A stretch of DNA of 64,000 nt from Micromonospora sp. MP36 (GCF_008119785.1 NZ_VSFA01000006.1:62001-126000); one strand, 5' to 3'. Shown: positions 1 to 8,773, counted from the first letter of the stretch. Numbers and translations: made by a program. The notes: generated from the sequence alone by a model not told the origin.

Positions 1-287
1 GCGAGCAGCTCCCGCTCGCTCGCGGCGGTCACGTCGTGCCCGGCCACCTGGACCCGCCCGCGGTCCGGCCGGTCCAGGCCGCCGACCAGGTTGAGCAGCG
101 TGGTCTTGCCAGCGCCGGAGCGACCCCGGACCGCGACCAGCTCACCCCGCCCGGCGGAGAAGGAGACGTCCCGCACGGCGTGCACCGCGTGCTCGCCCCG
201 CCCGAAGGTGCGGCTTACCGCCTCGACGCGGACCACGTCGTCGGTGGTGGCGACGCGCGCCGGCGCCGCGAACAGCTGCTCGCTCAT
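1..287 (-). CDS. ABC transporter ATP-binding protein, partial (C-terminus beyond window)
   Basis: About 95 N-terminal residues are visible; the rest lies left of position 1. A Walker A motif (GRSGAGKTT, near residues 55-63) follows a standard ABC N-terminal strand pattern. LolD/MacB-type ATPases like this power FtsX-family permeases that move lipids, peptides or lipoproteins across the membrane. It is the last visible gene of the minus-strand operon formed by the two permeases and the other ATPase upstream. Its ATG (287-285) sits on the ATGA that closes an 80-bp inserted element, with GAGG about 7 nt upstream. A two-ATPase, two-permease operon suggests either two modules or a heteromeric transporter; the substrate is unknown. 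Confidence 0.9.
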   Translation of the reverse strand, partial: MSEQLFAAPARVATTDDVVRVEAVSRTFGRGEHAVHAVRDVSFSAGRGELVAVRGRSGAGKTTLLNLVGGLDRPDRGRVQVAGHDVTAASERELL

Positions 288-367
288 GCCGCCACCTCGC
301 TCCGCTCAGCGCCGGCACGAGGCACCACGACGCTGCACTGATGATTCGCTCGCTGACGCTCGCTCAT
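284..367 (-). repeat. 80-bp intercistronic element, copy 1
   Basis: Read on the minus strand, it runs from the ATGA overlapping the stop of the upstream ATPase gene (367-364) to the ATGA forming the start of the next ATPase gene (287-284), a period of exactly 80 bp. A second copy at 61080-61163 has the same length and differs at 7 positions. The 3' end supplies a GAGG Shine-Dalgarno-like sequence 7 nt before the next ATG. No transposase or long terminal inverted repeats are visible. Confidence 0.9.
284..367 (-). CDS. 27-aa coupling peptide encoded by the 80-bp element (putative)
   Basis: The ORF starts at the ATG overlapping the upstream ATPase stop (ATGA) and ends at the TGA overlapping the next ATPase start (ATGA). 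The peptide begins [12 protein letters not shown] and ends [10 protein letters not shown]. It matches the peptide of the second copy at 25 of 27 residues. A GAGA/AGGAG-rich stretch at the end of the upstream gene could serve as ribosome binding site. Whether the peptide has a function, or its translation only carries ribosomes across the insert, cannot be decided from sequence. Confidence 0.45.
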   Translation of the reverse strand: MSERQRANHQCSVVVPRAGAERSEVAA

Positions 368-1359
368 GCCTGCTCCTTCTCGGTGTGCGCCCGGTCTCCG
401 GGCCGCACCTCGACGTGGTCGGGTTCCAGGTTCAGCCGGACCCGGTCGCGCAGCGACAACGCGTCCACGAAGGACGCCGGGAGCTGCATCCGGCCGGTCC
501 GGTCGAGCACCGCGTACTCCTCGCTGACCAGCTCGGTGCTGCCGTCGGCGGCGACGCGGGCGGTGCGGCGTACCTCGGAGGAGGTGCGGCCGTCGCGGAT
601 CGCGACGGTCCGGCGGACCTGGCTGGCCACGGCGTGGTCGTGGGTGACCACCACGATGGTGACGCCCAGCTCGGCGTTGATGGTCCGCAGCGCGGCGAAG
701 ACCTCGGCACCGGTCGCCTCGTCCAGCTCACCGGTCGGCTCGTCGGCGAAGAGCACCTCCGGGTCGTTGGCCACCGCCACGGCGACGGCGCAGCGCTGCT
801 GCTCGCCGCCGCTCATCTGGCTGGGCTTCCGGTCCGCGCAGTAGCCGACGCCGACCAGGTCCAGCAGCTCGCGGGCCCGTTCGCGCCGGGCCCGGCGGCC
901 GCCGCCACGGCGCGCCAGGTGCATCGGCAGCTCGACGTTCTCCAGCGCGGTCAGGTACGGCAGCAGGTTCCGCCCGGTCTGCTGCCAGATGAAGCCGACC
1001 ATCTGACGGCGGTAGGCGAGCCGGCGCCGGTTCGACAGGGAGAGCAGGTCATACTCCGCGACCCGGGCGATGCCGGCGGTGGGGGTGTCCAGCCCGGAGA
1101 GGATGTTCAGCAGAGTCGACTTGCCGGAGCCGGAGGCGCCCACGATCGCCACCAGCTCGCCCCGATCGATGACCAGGTCGAGGCCCTGGAGGGCGACCAC
1201 CTCCACGCCCTCGGTCTTGAAGATGCGCACCAGGCCGTCGCAGACGATGTGCCCGCGCAGCCGGTCCCGGCCGCCGGCCCGTTCGGCGGCGCGCTGCGCG
1301 GCGCGCTGCTGCAGGGCGGCCAGGTCCGGCACGGCGGACGCCTCGGCGATCGCTGTCAT
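364..1359 (-). CDS. ABC transporter ATP-binding protein with C-terminal AbrB-like domain
   Basis: 331 aa. Walker A GASGSGKS (74-81), Q-loop around WQQTGRN (126-131), signature MSGGEQQ (182-188), Walker B VLFADEP (202-208) and H-loop THD (239-241) define a LolD/MacB-type ATPase. Two features are unusual for the family: a charged N-terminal extension of about 40 residues, and a C-terminal tail (about 284-322: LDRTGRMQLPASF followed by VRLNLEPDHVEVRP) that resembles the AbrB/MazE/SpoVT swapped-hairpin fold. It lies 1 nt after the FtsX permease gene and is presumably translationally coupled to it. It likely energises one or both upstream permeases; the role of the AbrB-like tail is unknown. Confidence 0.93.
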   Translation of the reverse strand: MTAIAEASAVPDLAALQQRAAQRAAERAGGRDRLRGHIVCDGLVRIFKTEGVEVVALQGLDLVIDRGELVAIVGASGSGKSTLLNILSGLDTPTAGIARVAEYDLLSLSNRRRLAYRRQMVGFIWQQTGRNLLPYLTALENVELPMHLARRGGGRRARRERARELLDLVGVGYCADRKPSQMSGGEQQRCAVAVAVANDPEVLFADEPTGELDEATGAEVFAALRTINAELGVTIVVVTHDHAVASQVRRTVAIRDGRTSSEVRRTARVAADGSTELVSEEYAVLDRTGRMQLPASFVDALSLRDRVRLNLEPDHVEVRPGDRAHTEKEQA

Positions 1360-1360
1360 C

Positions 1361-4093
1361 TCAGCTCTCCTCTCCGAGCCGGAGCACCTCGCCGAGGCGC
1401 ATCCGGCGGTTGTTCAGGGCCTCCACGGCGATCGCGAAGCCGAGGGCCAGCACGGCGAGGCCCAGCACGCCGGCCACCAGGCCGGGTTCGAAACGCGCCC
1501 GCACGGCGACGCCGCCGGTGAACGCGGGCAGGCCGAGCACCGGGGTGAGCAGCACCGGCAGCAACGCCCCGACCACCGCGCCGGTGAGCACCGACACCAG
1601 CACCAGCGGGGTCAGCTCGACCAGCAGCAACCCGCGCCACTGCCGGCGGGACAGTCCCATGGTGCGCAGCCGGGACAGCACCTGCCCCCGGCCCCGCGCC
1701 CCGGCCAGCACCGCGAACGCGAGCGCGAGCAGGCCCAGCGCGCCGCCGCCGGCCGCACCCATGGTGAAGCCGAATACCAGCAGCCCGTTCACCCCGCTGC
1801 CGCCCAGTTCGGCTCGGACGGCGGAGCGGGTACGCACCTCCGGCTGGCGGGGCCGCTCCCCGGCGGTGACCGCCCCGGTGCGCTGGTAGCGCTGCTGCCC
1901 CTCGCTGACCACCCGGGCCACCGCGGCCGGGTCCACCCGCTCCCCGGCCAGCACGAAACCGGTGGGGACCAGCGGATGCGGACCGTCGGCGGGCAGCGCC
2001 GGCCAGGGCAGCACCACGAACCGCTGCATGCTCCGGTCGATCAGCGGGAACTCGGTGACTGTGGCAGCGGTGCGCACCGGCAGCCGGTTGCCCTGCACGT
2101 CCAGCCAGGCGGGCCGGCGACCCTGCGGGTCGGCGAGCCCGGCGTCGGTGAACTCGTCGGCGAGCGCCGGGGAGACCAGCGCCGGCAGTGGCGTGGTGCC
2201 GTCGCCGGTGGCGCGCAGCGCGTCGGGGACGGTCACCGGTACGCCCGCGCGGCGGGCCACCTCGGCGAAGCGGGCGCCATCGACCAGCAGCACCCGGGTG
2301 TCGCCGACGCCGCCGAACCGGCCGGCCTGGTCGGCGTACGGGCGCACGTTGGGCTCGACCAGCAGCGGGGCGACCGCCCGTGCGCCGGGCAGCGCGGCCA
2401 GCGCCTCGGTGGTGTCCGGGGCGAACCGCTCCCCGTTGACCAGGATGTCCCCGGGGACGGCCCGGACTGCGGCCCGGTCCCGGCCGTTCTCGATGCCGGC
2501 CGCCACCACCCCGCAGAACGCGGCGGTGGCGACGGCGAGGACGACCACGACGAGCGGGCCGGTGGTGGCGGCCCGCCCGGCGCGGGCGGTACCGAGGAAC
2601 GCGACGCTGCCCCGAGCCCGGGCGGTGAGCCGGCTGAGCAGCCGCAGCGGCCACGGATACGCGCGGAGCGCGACGAGCGCCGCGGCCACCGCCAGCAGCA
2701 CCGGCACGGAGACCAGCAGCGGGTCCACCGACCCGTCGAGGGTAAGACCCCGGCGGCGCAGCAGGAACGCGCCGAGCACGGCGACGCCGAGCACGGTCAC
2801 CTCGACGGTGAGCCGAACGGTGGTGGACCGCGTGCTGATCAGGTCGGCGCGGCCGGCGCCGCCCCGTGCGGCGGTCAGCGCGACGAGCGGCGGGAGCAGG
2901 GTGACCAGCAGCGCGACGAGCAGCACCCAGCGCAGCTCCGCGCCCTGCCCGGGAAGCAGGCCGGCCAGCAGCCAGCCGCCGCCCGCCGCGGCCGGCAGCA
3001 CCAGCACCGACTCGGCGAGCCCGCGGCGCAGCACGGCGCCGGTCGAACCGCCCCGGGCACGCAGCAGCACGTACTCGGCGCGGCGTCGGCGCGCCGCCAG
3101 GCGGGCAGCGAGCAGCGTCAGCCCGGCCAGCGTGGCGAGCAGCCCGGCCGCGATGATCGCGAGCAGCGTACGGGCGGCGGCGAGCGATTCGGCGAACCGC
3201 CGCAGCGGGATGTCGACGCCCTGGGTGAAGCTGAGCCCGGACGGCTTGGGGGTCCGGTCGAGGCTGCTCAACCCGTCGATCAGCGCGTTGAGCTGGGCCG
3301 GGGTGAGGCGGTCCGGTGCGATCCGGTAGCGCCAGCCGAAGCTGACCGGCCAGCCGGCCTCGGCCAACGCAGCCACGCCCTCGTCAGAGGTCACCCCGGC
3401 CAGCAGGAACGGTTGTCCGTCCCCCTCGGGCTCGCCGAGCCGCAGCAACGAGGGAAGCGCGTCCCAGATCCCGCCCTGCGTGTCGACCGGTCGGAACACC
3501 CCGACCAGGGTGATGTTCTGGCGCCTGATCGGCGCACCGTTGCTGTCCAGGATGGCGAGCGTGAACCGGTTGCCGACGCGCAGTCCGAGCCGGCCGGCGA
3601 CCGGGTCGGCGAGGGCCACCTCGACCGAGCGGTCGGCGGGCTTGCCCGTGGCGGGCCACCGGCCCTCGACCAGGGCCGCCGCGTCCTCGATTCCGCTCAC
3701 CGTCCGCACGCTGAGATCGATCAGCCCCTTGTCGGCGGTCAACGCCGGTCCCCTCAGCCGGGCGAACGAGGTCTGCGCGGTGAACCACCGCTGGCCGATC
3801 ACCCGCTGCACGACGGGCGGCATCCGCTCCTGGTAGGTGTCCAGGTCGGCCGCCCGGCCGGCGAGTACCTCCCGGCTTCCGGACCGGATCTGCACCTCCA
3901 CCGTCTGGTAGGTCAGGTCGCGGCGAGCCACCGGCTGCGCCGCCACGTACTCCCGCAGCCCCTGTCCGGTGAGCCGGTCGGCCAGGCGCGGCACCGCTGT
4001 GATCAACAGGGCGGTGACCAGGGTCAGCACCGCGAGGAGGAGGAAATGGCCTCCGTACGCCCGGACCCGCCGGGCCACCCTGAACAGACTCAT
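1361..4093 (-). CDS. FtsX/MacB-like ABC transporter permease (second of two)
   Basis: 910 aa. The protein begins MSLFRVARRVRAYGG and enters a first membrane helix within about 20 residues. A large extracytoplasmic region follows, then a cluster of helices (around LLAIIAAGLLATLAGLTLLAARLAAR), a second soluble region and a final helix bundle near the C-terminus. This is the duplicated FtsX layout of LolE/DUF214-type permeases. The ATG overlaps the upstream permease stop as ATGA (4090-4093), which decides the start over the much longer open frame. It should act with the neighbouring ATPases in lipid, lipoprotein or envelope-factor export; the substrate is not deducible. Confidence 0.88.
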   Translation of the reverse strand: MSLFRVARRVRAYGGHFLLLAVLTLVTALLITAVPRLADRLTGQGLREYVAAQPVARRDLTYQTVEVQIRSGSREVLAGRAADLDTYQERMPPVVQRVIGQRWFTAQTSFARLRGPALTADKGLIDLSVRTVSGIEDAAALVEGRWPATGKPADRSVEVALADPVAGRLGLRVGNRFTLAILDSNGAPIRRQNITLVGVFRPVDTQGGIWDALPSLLRLGEPEGDGQPFLLAGVTSDEGVAALAEAGWPVSFGWRYRIAPDRLTPAQLNALIDGLSSLDRTPKPSGLSFTQGVDIPLRRFAESLAAARTLLAIIAAGLLATLAGLTLLAARLAARRRRAEYVLLRARGGSTGAVLRRGLAESVLVLPAAAGGGWLLAGLLPGQGAELRWVLLVALLVTLLPPLVALTAARGGAGRADLISTRSTTVRLTVEVTVLGVAVLGAFLLRRRGLTLDGSVDPLLVSVPVLLAVAAALVALRAYPWPLRLLSRLTARARGSVAFLGTARAGRAATTGPLVVVVLAVATAAFCGVVAAGIENGRDRAAVRAVPGDILVNGERFAPDTTEALAALPGARAVAPLLVEPNVRPYADQAGRFGGVGDTRVLLVDGARFAEVARRAGVPVTVPDALRATGDGTTPLPALVSPALADEFTDAGLADPQGRRPAWLDVQGNRLPVRTAATVTEFPLIDRSMQRFVVLPWPALPADGPHPLVPTGFVLAGERVDPAAVARVVSEGQQRYQRTGAVTAGERPRQPEVRTRSAVRAELGGSGVNGLLVFGFTMGAAGGGALGLLALAFAVLAGARGRGQVLSRLRTMGLSRRQWRGLLLVELTPLVLVSVLTGAVVGALLPVLLTPVLGLPAFTGGVAVRARFEPGLVAGVLGLAVLALGFAIAVEALNNRRMRLGEVLRLGEES

Positions 4094-7000
4094 CGCTCTC
4101 CCCCGATCCGCAGCTGCACGGCGGCCACCCGCTGGCGGATGCCGGTGGTGATGAAGGCGGCGAAGGCCAGCGCGGCGAGCAGCAGCCCGGCCGCGGTCAG
4201 GCCGATCGGCGTCCACGGCACCGTGAAGACCGCCTCCGGCACCGGCCGGCCGGCGGCCGGGGTGAGGATCACCAGCGGCACCATGGTGGCCGCGACCCCG
4301 GCCCCCACCAGCAGCCCGACGCCGACCCCGATGCCGGCCAGGAAGGCCTGCTCGGCGAGGAGGGCCCGGGCCAGCAGCCGGGCGTTCGCGCCCAGCGTGT
4401 TCAGCACGGCGAACTCGGTCAGCCGGTGCCGGGTGGTGGCCCAGACATCCACGGCGAGACCGACCAGGGCGAGCAGCACCGACCCCAGCGCGGCGGCCAG
4501 CAGCCCGACGCGGGCCCCCCGCCAGTACGGGTCGTGGGCGGCGTCCGCCGCCACCTGCCGCCGGTCGATCAGGGTGGTCCCGGAGAACTCGGCGAGGGCC
4601 GTGGCCGCGGCGCCGTGGCCGCTGTCGTCGGTGCCCAGCCACCACTCGGCCGTCGACCGGACCGTGCCCTGCTGGCGTATCAGCAGGTTGTTGGCGGCCG
4701 GTAGGTCCAGCAGCACCCCGTCGCCGGCGGTGCCGGGGACGGCCTTGACCTGCCCGAGCACCGTCACCGGCAGGGAGACCCCGGACAGCGACAGGGTGAC
4801 CGTGTCGCCGGTCCGGACGTCCAGCGCCGCGGCGGCACCGGGCGTGACCAGCGCCGGCACGGGCGGGTCGTCCCCGACGGGCACCACGGTGATCCGGGCC
4901 GGGGGCGCGCTGATGTACTCCCGGAGGCCCTCGGGCACCAGGAACCGCCGGGTGGCGTCCACGGAGCCCCCGTCGACCCGGGCCACCGCCCGGTCCCCCT
5001 CCTCGCCGCTGATCCGCCACCCGCCGTCGAGGGCCAGTGGCCGAGTGCCGCCGGCCGCGTCGGTGAGCCGGAGGCCGTCGATCCGCAGCCGGTAGGTGAC
5101 GCCGACCGCCTCGCCGCCATCGGCCTCGAACCCGGCCAGCCGCAACGGGACGCCGCCGGTGTCGGGCAGCGGCACGGAGAAGGGCACCGGCCGCCCGTCG
5201 CCCTCGGCGACCGCCAGCGGCAGCCGCCAGGCCGTGCCGGAGTCCGTGGTGAGCAGCGCGGCCACGGACACCTTCGGCACCTCGAACCGTGTCTCGACGG
5301 GGGTGCGGACAGTGCCGGCGAGCGCCCGCGCGCCGGCCGGAAGGGCGGTCCCCGCGGGCGCGACCCGCTTGCGGGCCAGCCGGTCGAGCAACGCGTCACC
5401 GGACGCGTTACCGGCGGCGTCGTCGAGCCGGAGCAGGCCGGCAGCGCCGACGGCGTCCAGGCTCACCACGGTCGCCTCCCGGGTGTCGCGGCCGAGTCGC
5501 ACGTCGTCGCGCCAGGCCGGCAGCACCCGGTCCAGCCCGGGCGCCGCGGCGAGTTGGCCCGCCCGGCCGGCTGGCGCGCTCCCGTTCCGCTCGACCAGCC
5601 GCAGGTCGGCGCCCACGCTGTGCCGGGCCTGGTCCCGGTGCGACCGCTCCCAGGAAGCGACCAACGACCAGGCGAGCGTGCTGCTGCCGACGGCCAGGGC
5701 GAGCAGCAGCACCGGCCCGGCGTGCGGCCGGCGGCCGGCCTGCCACATGCCGAACATGGTGGCCGTCCACGGCCGCCGGTCGACGAACCGCTCGGCGACC
5801 CGGGTAGTCGGGGGAAGCAGCCGCAGCGCTACCACCGCGCCGGCCAGCACCCCGATGGTGGGCGCGGCGGCGAGCAGCGGGTCGATGCCGAGCTGTCCGC
5901 CGGCCCCGGCCAGCGGCGACGAGTACTGCCGGAGCTGGGTCCAGGCGAGCACGGCGAGCGCGACGAGGGCCAGGTCGACGCTGGCCCGCTGCACCGCCGC
6001 GCCCCGGGTCGGGCGCGACCGGGCCGCCATGTCGGCGACGTAGGTGCCGGCCCGGCGCAGCGCGGGCACCACCATGGCGAGCAGGCAGCCGACCGCGGCG
6101 GCGACCGCGACCACCCAGACCTGGGCGAGGCCGCTGTCGGCCAGCCGCAGGTCGGCGCCGAGCCGGTGTACGGCCTGCCCGGTCAGCGGCGGGGCGAGCA
6201 GCAGGGCCGGCGCCACCACCAGAGTCGCCTCCCGGACGGCGAGACCGGCGAGCTGGCCGCGGGCGGCGCCCCGGGCGCGCAGCAGCGCGGTCTGCGCCCG
6301 GCGGTCCTCGTTGAGCAGCGCGGCGACCAGCACCAGCGCGTACCCGCCGAGCACCACGATCAGCAGCAGCGGGGTGAGCAGGGCGGACCGGCCCACCAGG
6401 TCGGCCCGGCCGAGCCGGTCGATCAGCTGGTCCAGCTTGGTGACGGCCTGCGCGGAGGAACCGAGGCCGGTGCTCTCGGGGATCTTCGCCGAGATGGTGG
6501 CGACGGCGGTCTTGACCGACGCCAGCCGGCTCGGCTCGACCACCGCGAGGTCGGGCTGCACCAGCCAGGACGCCGAGACCGAGCCGGGGAAGGTACGGGC
6601 GAAGTCCGCCGGGTCCAGCGCGAACGGCCCGTACGAGGTGACCGTGCCCGGGTCGCCCTCGCCCACCCCGGGAGCCAGCCGCCAGTACGCCTCGGCCGGG
6701 TCACGCGGTCGCCAGATGCCAGCGACCACCACGGCGCCGGCCCGCTCGGCGCTACGGTCGTAGAGCGGCACCCGGTCGCCGGCGCTCAGTCCGAGCTGGC
6801 CGGCGACCTTCTCCGGCAGCGTCACCTGCAGCGGCGTCGCCCCCGGCGTCGGCCACGACCCGGCGGTGAGCTGGGCGTGCGCGGCCAGGTCGTCGAGGGT
6901 GCCGAGGTTGGCGAAGACCGGGTCGTCGCCGACCCGGACGGCGCCGAGATCCCCGGTCAGCTCCCGCCCGGTGCCGTAGCGGGCCGCGGCGACGGTGACC

Positions 7001-7269
7001 GGCACCTCGCCCAGGCCAACGGCGAACTGGCCCCGGACCGCCCGGTCCCGCTCGGCGTACGCGGCCGCGTCCGGGCCACCGGAACCGCTGATCAGCAGGC
7101 TGCGTTCCTCGGCCGGGGCGGCGTCGAGCACCGCCCGCGCCCCGGCGTCGACGGCCCGCCGGTTGTAGTCGGAGAGCCCGGTGACCAGCGCCACCGCGAC
7201 CAGGGCCGCAACGGCGGCGGCGAGCAGCAGCCCGCGCGCCTCGACGGCCCGCCTCCACACCAACTTCAT
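4090..7269 (-). CDS. FtsX/MacB-like ABC transporter permease (first gene of operon)
   Basis: 1059 aa. It starts MKLVWRRAVEARG, followed at once by a hydrophobic helix (LLLAAAVAALVAVALVTGL) and a long extracytoplasmic domain. Helix clusters lie around residues 290-400 and 470-560, and a C-terminal FtsX-type bundle holds helices such as LLAAALGSVLLALVGLAVDVW. It is a paralogue of the next gene, so the pair could form a heterodimeric permease. It heads the minus-strand operon permease-permease-ATPase-ATPase, with a 4-bp overlap to the next gene. A short purine-rich GGGGAGGG stretch lies just upstream of the ATG. Confidence 0.9.
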   Translation of the reverse strand: MKLVWRRAVEARGLLLAAAVAALVAVALVTGLSDYNRRAVDAGARAVLDAAPAEERSLLISGSGGPDAAAYAERDRAVRGQFAVGLGEVPVTVAAARYGTGRELTGDLGAVRVGDDPVFANLGTLDDLAAHAQLTAGSWPTPGATPLQVTLPEKVAGQLGLSAGDRVPLYDRSAERAGAVVVAGIWRPRDPAEAYWRLAPGVGEGDPGTVTSYGPFALDPADFARTFPGSVSASWLVQPDLAVVEPSRLASVKTAVATISAKIPESTGLGSSAQAVTKLDQLIDRLGRADLVGRSALLTPLLLIVVLGGYALVLVAALLNEDRRAQTALLRARGAARGQLAGLAVREATLVVAPALLLAPPLTGQAVHRLGADLRLADSGLAQVWVVAVAAAVGCLLAMVVPALRRAGTYVADMAARSRPTRGAAVQRASVDLALVALAVLAWTQLRQYSSPLAGAGGQLGIDPLLAAAPTIGVLAGAVVALRLLPPTTRVAERFVDRRPWTATMFGMWQAGRRPHAGPVLLLALAVGSSTLAWSLVASWERSHRDQARHSVGADLRLVERNGSAPAGRAGQLAAAPGLDRVLPAWRDDVRLGRDTREATVVSLDAVGAAGLLRLDDAAGNASGDALLDRLARKRVAPAGTALPAGARALAGTVRTPVETRFEVPKVSVAALLTTDSGTAWRLPLAVAEGDGRPVPFSVPLPDTGGVPLRLAGFEADGGEAVGVTYRLRIDGLRLTDAAGGTRPLALDGGWRISGEEGDRAVARVDGGSVDATRRFLVPEGLREYISAPPARITVVPVGDDPPVPALVTPGAAAALDVRTGDTVTLSLSGVSLPVTVLGQVKAVPGTAGDGVLLDLPAANNLLIRQQGTVRSTAEWWLGTDDSGHGAAATALAEFSGTTLIDRRQVAADAAHDPYWRGARVGLLAAALGSVLLALVGLAVDVWATTRHRLTEFAVLNTLGANARLLARALLAEQAFLAGIGVGVGLLVGAGVAATMVPLVILTPAAGRPVPEAVFTVPWTPIGLTAAGLLLAALAFAAFITTGIRQRVAAVQLRIGGER

Positions 7270-7405
7270 CCGACGCCCTCCCCTGGCCCCCGTCGGGCCG
7301 ATGAAAAGGAAGAGCGGTCGGGGGGCGGGAAAGGTTCGCGCCCGTTACATGATCGTTATCTGGCGCGGAAGCGCCGACCTGACAGCGGCCTGCTTCGATG
7401 GCGCC

Positions 7406-7693
7406 ATGGTTACCGAGATCCTGCTTGCCATAATCCTGCTGCTGCTCGTGGCGCAGTTCGCCGGGAGCCGGCAGCGCACCCCCACGGACTATCGGCTGGC
7501 GGAGATCGAGCGCCGGCTCGACCTGGTCATGGCGCACCTGGGCGTGACCGACCCCGGATCCGAGCTGCCCGAGGTGCGGGCGCACCTGGCCCGGGGCGAA
7601 ACGATCAAAGCGATCGCGGCGTACCGCCGGGCGACGGGCGCGGACCTACGCACCGCCAAGGCCGCGGTGGAGGCGCTCGCAGGCCAGCACTGA
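7406..7693 (+). CDS. Small membrane-anchored protein with L7/L12 C-terminal-like domain
   Basis: 95 aa. An N-terminal hydrophobic helix (ILLAIILLLLVAQFAG, residues 5-20) is followed by a linker and a segment from about residue 57 (VRAHLARGETIKAIAAYRRA, then GADLRTAKAAVEALAG). That segment matches the ribosomal protein L7/L12 C-terminal fold, where the alpha-helical ETIKAIK and LREAKxxVE motifs are typical. Such membrane-tethered L12-like proteins occur in actinobacteria; their role is not established. The ATG at 7406 is chosen because the hydrophobic helix begins there; upstream in-frame sequence reads into the divergent permease's leader. The gene ends 4 nt from the convergent polymerase gene. 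Confidence 0.8.
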   Translation: MVTEILLAIILLLLVAQFAGSRQRTPTDYRLAEIERRLDLVMAHLGVTDPGSELPEVRAHLARGETIKAIAAYRRATGADLRTAKAAVEALAGQH

Positions 7694-7697
7694 GTGG

Positions 7698-8726
7698 TCA
7701 GCTCCGCGGCCGGTCGCGGTCCTTGGAGGGCTGCACCCGCTTCGGCTCGCCCGGCATCTTCGGGTATTCCGGCGGGTACGGCAGGTCGCCCTGCCCGGCC
7801 GCGGCGTCCCGCTCGGCCCACTCCAGCAACGGGCTGATGTCCCACGGGGCATCGTCGATGCCGGCGTGCGGGTCACCCCGCTCGGCCAGCCGGGCCGGCA
7901 CGCTGCGCAGGTCGAAGTCGTCCGGGTCCACCTGGGTCAGCTCGTCCCAGTCGACCGGGGTGGAGACGGTGGCCCGCCCGTTGGCGCGCAGCGAGTACGC
8001 GCAGGCGATGGTCCGGTCCCGGGCCATCTGGTTGAAGTCCACGAACACCCGGCTGCCGCGCTGCTCCTTCCACCAGGCGGTGGTGACCAGCTCGGGGCGG
8101 CGGCGTTCCAGCTCCCGGGCCAGCGCGATGGTGGCCCGGCGCACCTCGACGAACGTCCAGCGCGGCTGGATGCGCAGGTAGACGTGCACGCCCCGGCCGC
8201 CGGAGGTCTTCGGCCAGCCGGGCACCCCCAGCTCGTCCAGCAGCGCCCGCAGCTCACCGGCGGCGGTGACCGCGTCGGCGAAGTCGGTGCCGGGCTGCGG
8301 GTCCAGGTCGATCCGCAGCTCGTCGGGGCGGTCGACGTCGGCGGCGCGGACCGGCCACGCGTGGAAGACCACGGTGCCCATCTGCGCGGCCCAGGCCACG
8401 TGGGCCAGGTCGGCCGGGCAGAGCTCCGCCGCCTTCCGGCCGCTCGGGAAGCTGATCTCCGCGGTCCGGATCCACGGGGGTACGCCCCGGGCCGGCACCC
8501 GCTTCTGGAAGAACATCTCCCCCTCGATGCCCTCGGGGAAGCGTTGCAGCGTGGTGGGCCGGTCGCGCAGGGCGCGCATGATCCCCTCGCCGACCGACAG
8601 GTAGTAGTGGAAGACGTCCGCCTTGGTGAAGCCGCGCTGCGGGAAGATGACCCGGTCCGGGCTGCTCAGCCGGACGGTGTGCCCGGCGACCTCGATCTCC
8701 TCGGCTGCGGCCTTGGTGCCAGCCAT
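7698..8726 (-). CDS. Stand-alone LigD-type DNA polymerase/primase (AEP superfamily)
   Basis: 342 aa, the size of the LigD polymerase domain alone. Catalytic features of the archaeo-eukaryotic primase fold are visible: the metal-binding RIDLDP motif (about residues 137-142), TSGGRGVHVYLRI, and the later VDFNQMARDRTIACAYSLR segment. These enzymes fill or extend ends with ribonucleotides during non-homologous end joining. No Ku gene, ligase domain or nuclease domain is nearby, so it may support another polymerase or serve as one part of a split NHEJ system. The start is supported by TATGGT ending 6 nt before the ATG, a leaderless arrangement. Confidence 0.9.
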   Translation of the reverse strand: MAGTKAAAEEIEVAGHTVRLSSPDRVIFPQRGFTKADVFHYYLSVGEGIMRALRDRPTTLQRFPEGIEGEMFFQKRVPARGVPPWIRTAEISFPSGRKAAELCPADLAHVAWAAQMGTVVFHAWPVRAADVDRPDELRIDLDPQPGTDFADAVTAAGELRALLDELGVPGWPKTSGGRGVHVYLRIQPRWTFVEVRRATIALARELERRRPELVTTAWWKEQRGSRVFVDFNQMARDRTIACAYSLRANGRATVSTPVDWDELTQVDPDDFDLRSVPARLAERGDPHAGIDDAPWDISPLLEWAERDAAAGQGDLPYPPEYPKMPGEPKRVQPSKDRDRPRS

Positions 8727-8773
8727 TGGGCGACCATATGCGATGCCAGTGACACCCGACGTACCGTTGACCG
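8727..8773. promoter_or_regulatory. Divergent, interleaved leaderless promoters (LigD-pol / msrB)
   Basis: Only 47 bp separate the two divergent starts. On the minus strand TATGGT (8738-8733) lies 6 nt before the ATG of the polymerase; on the plus strand TACCGT (8762-8767) lies 6 nt before the GTG of msrB. Neither start has a Shine-Dalgarno sequence. The -35 regions would have to lie inside the opposing promoter, so the two transcription units may interfere with each other. Confidence 0.6.

Noticed and set aside
1070..5095. Plus-strand 1341-residue open frame
   Set aside because: It is the antisense shadow of the ABC transporter genes: it is rich in Arg/Gly/His, lacks recognisable domains and has no ribosome binding site. 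The minus-strand frames carry all ABC motifs and perfect ATGA junctions.
5554..8181. Plus-strand 875-residue open frame
   Set aside because: It is antisense to the first permease and the LigD-type polymerase; composition is typical of a shadow frame (Arg, Gly, His, Gln rich).
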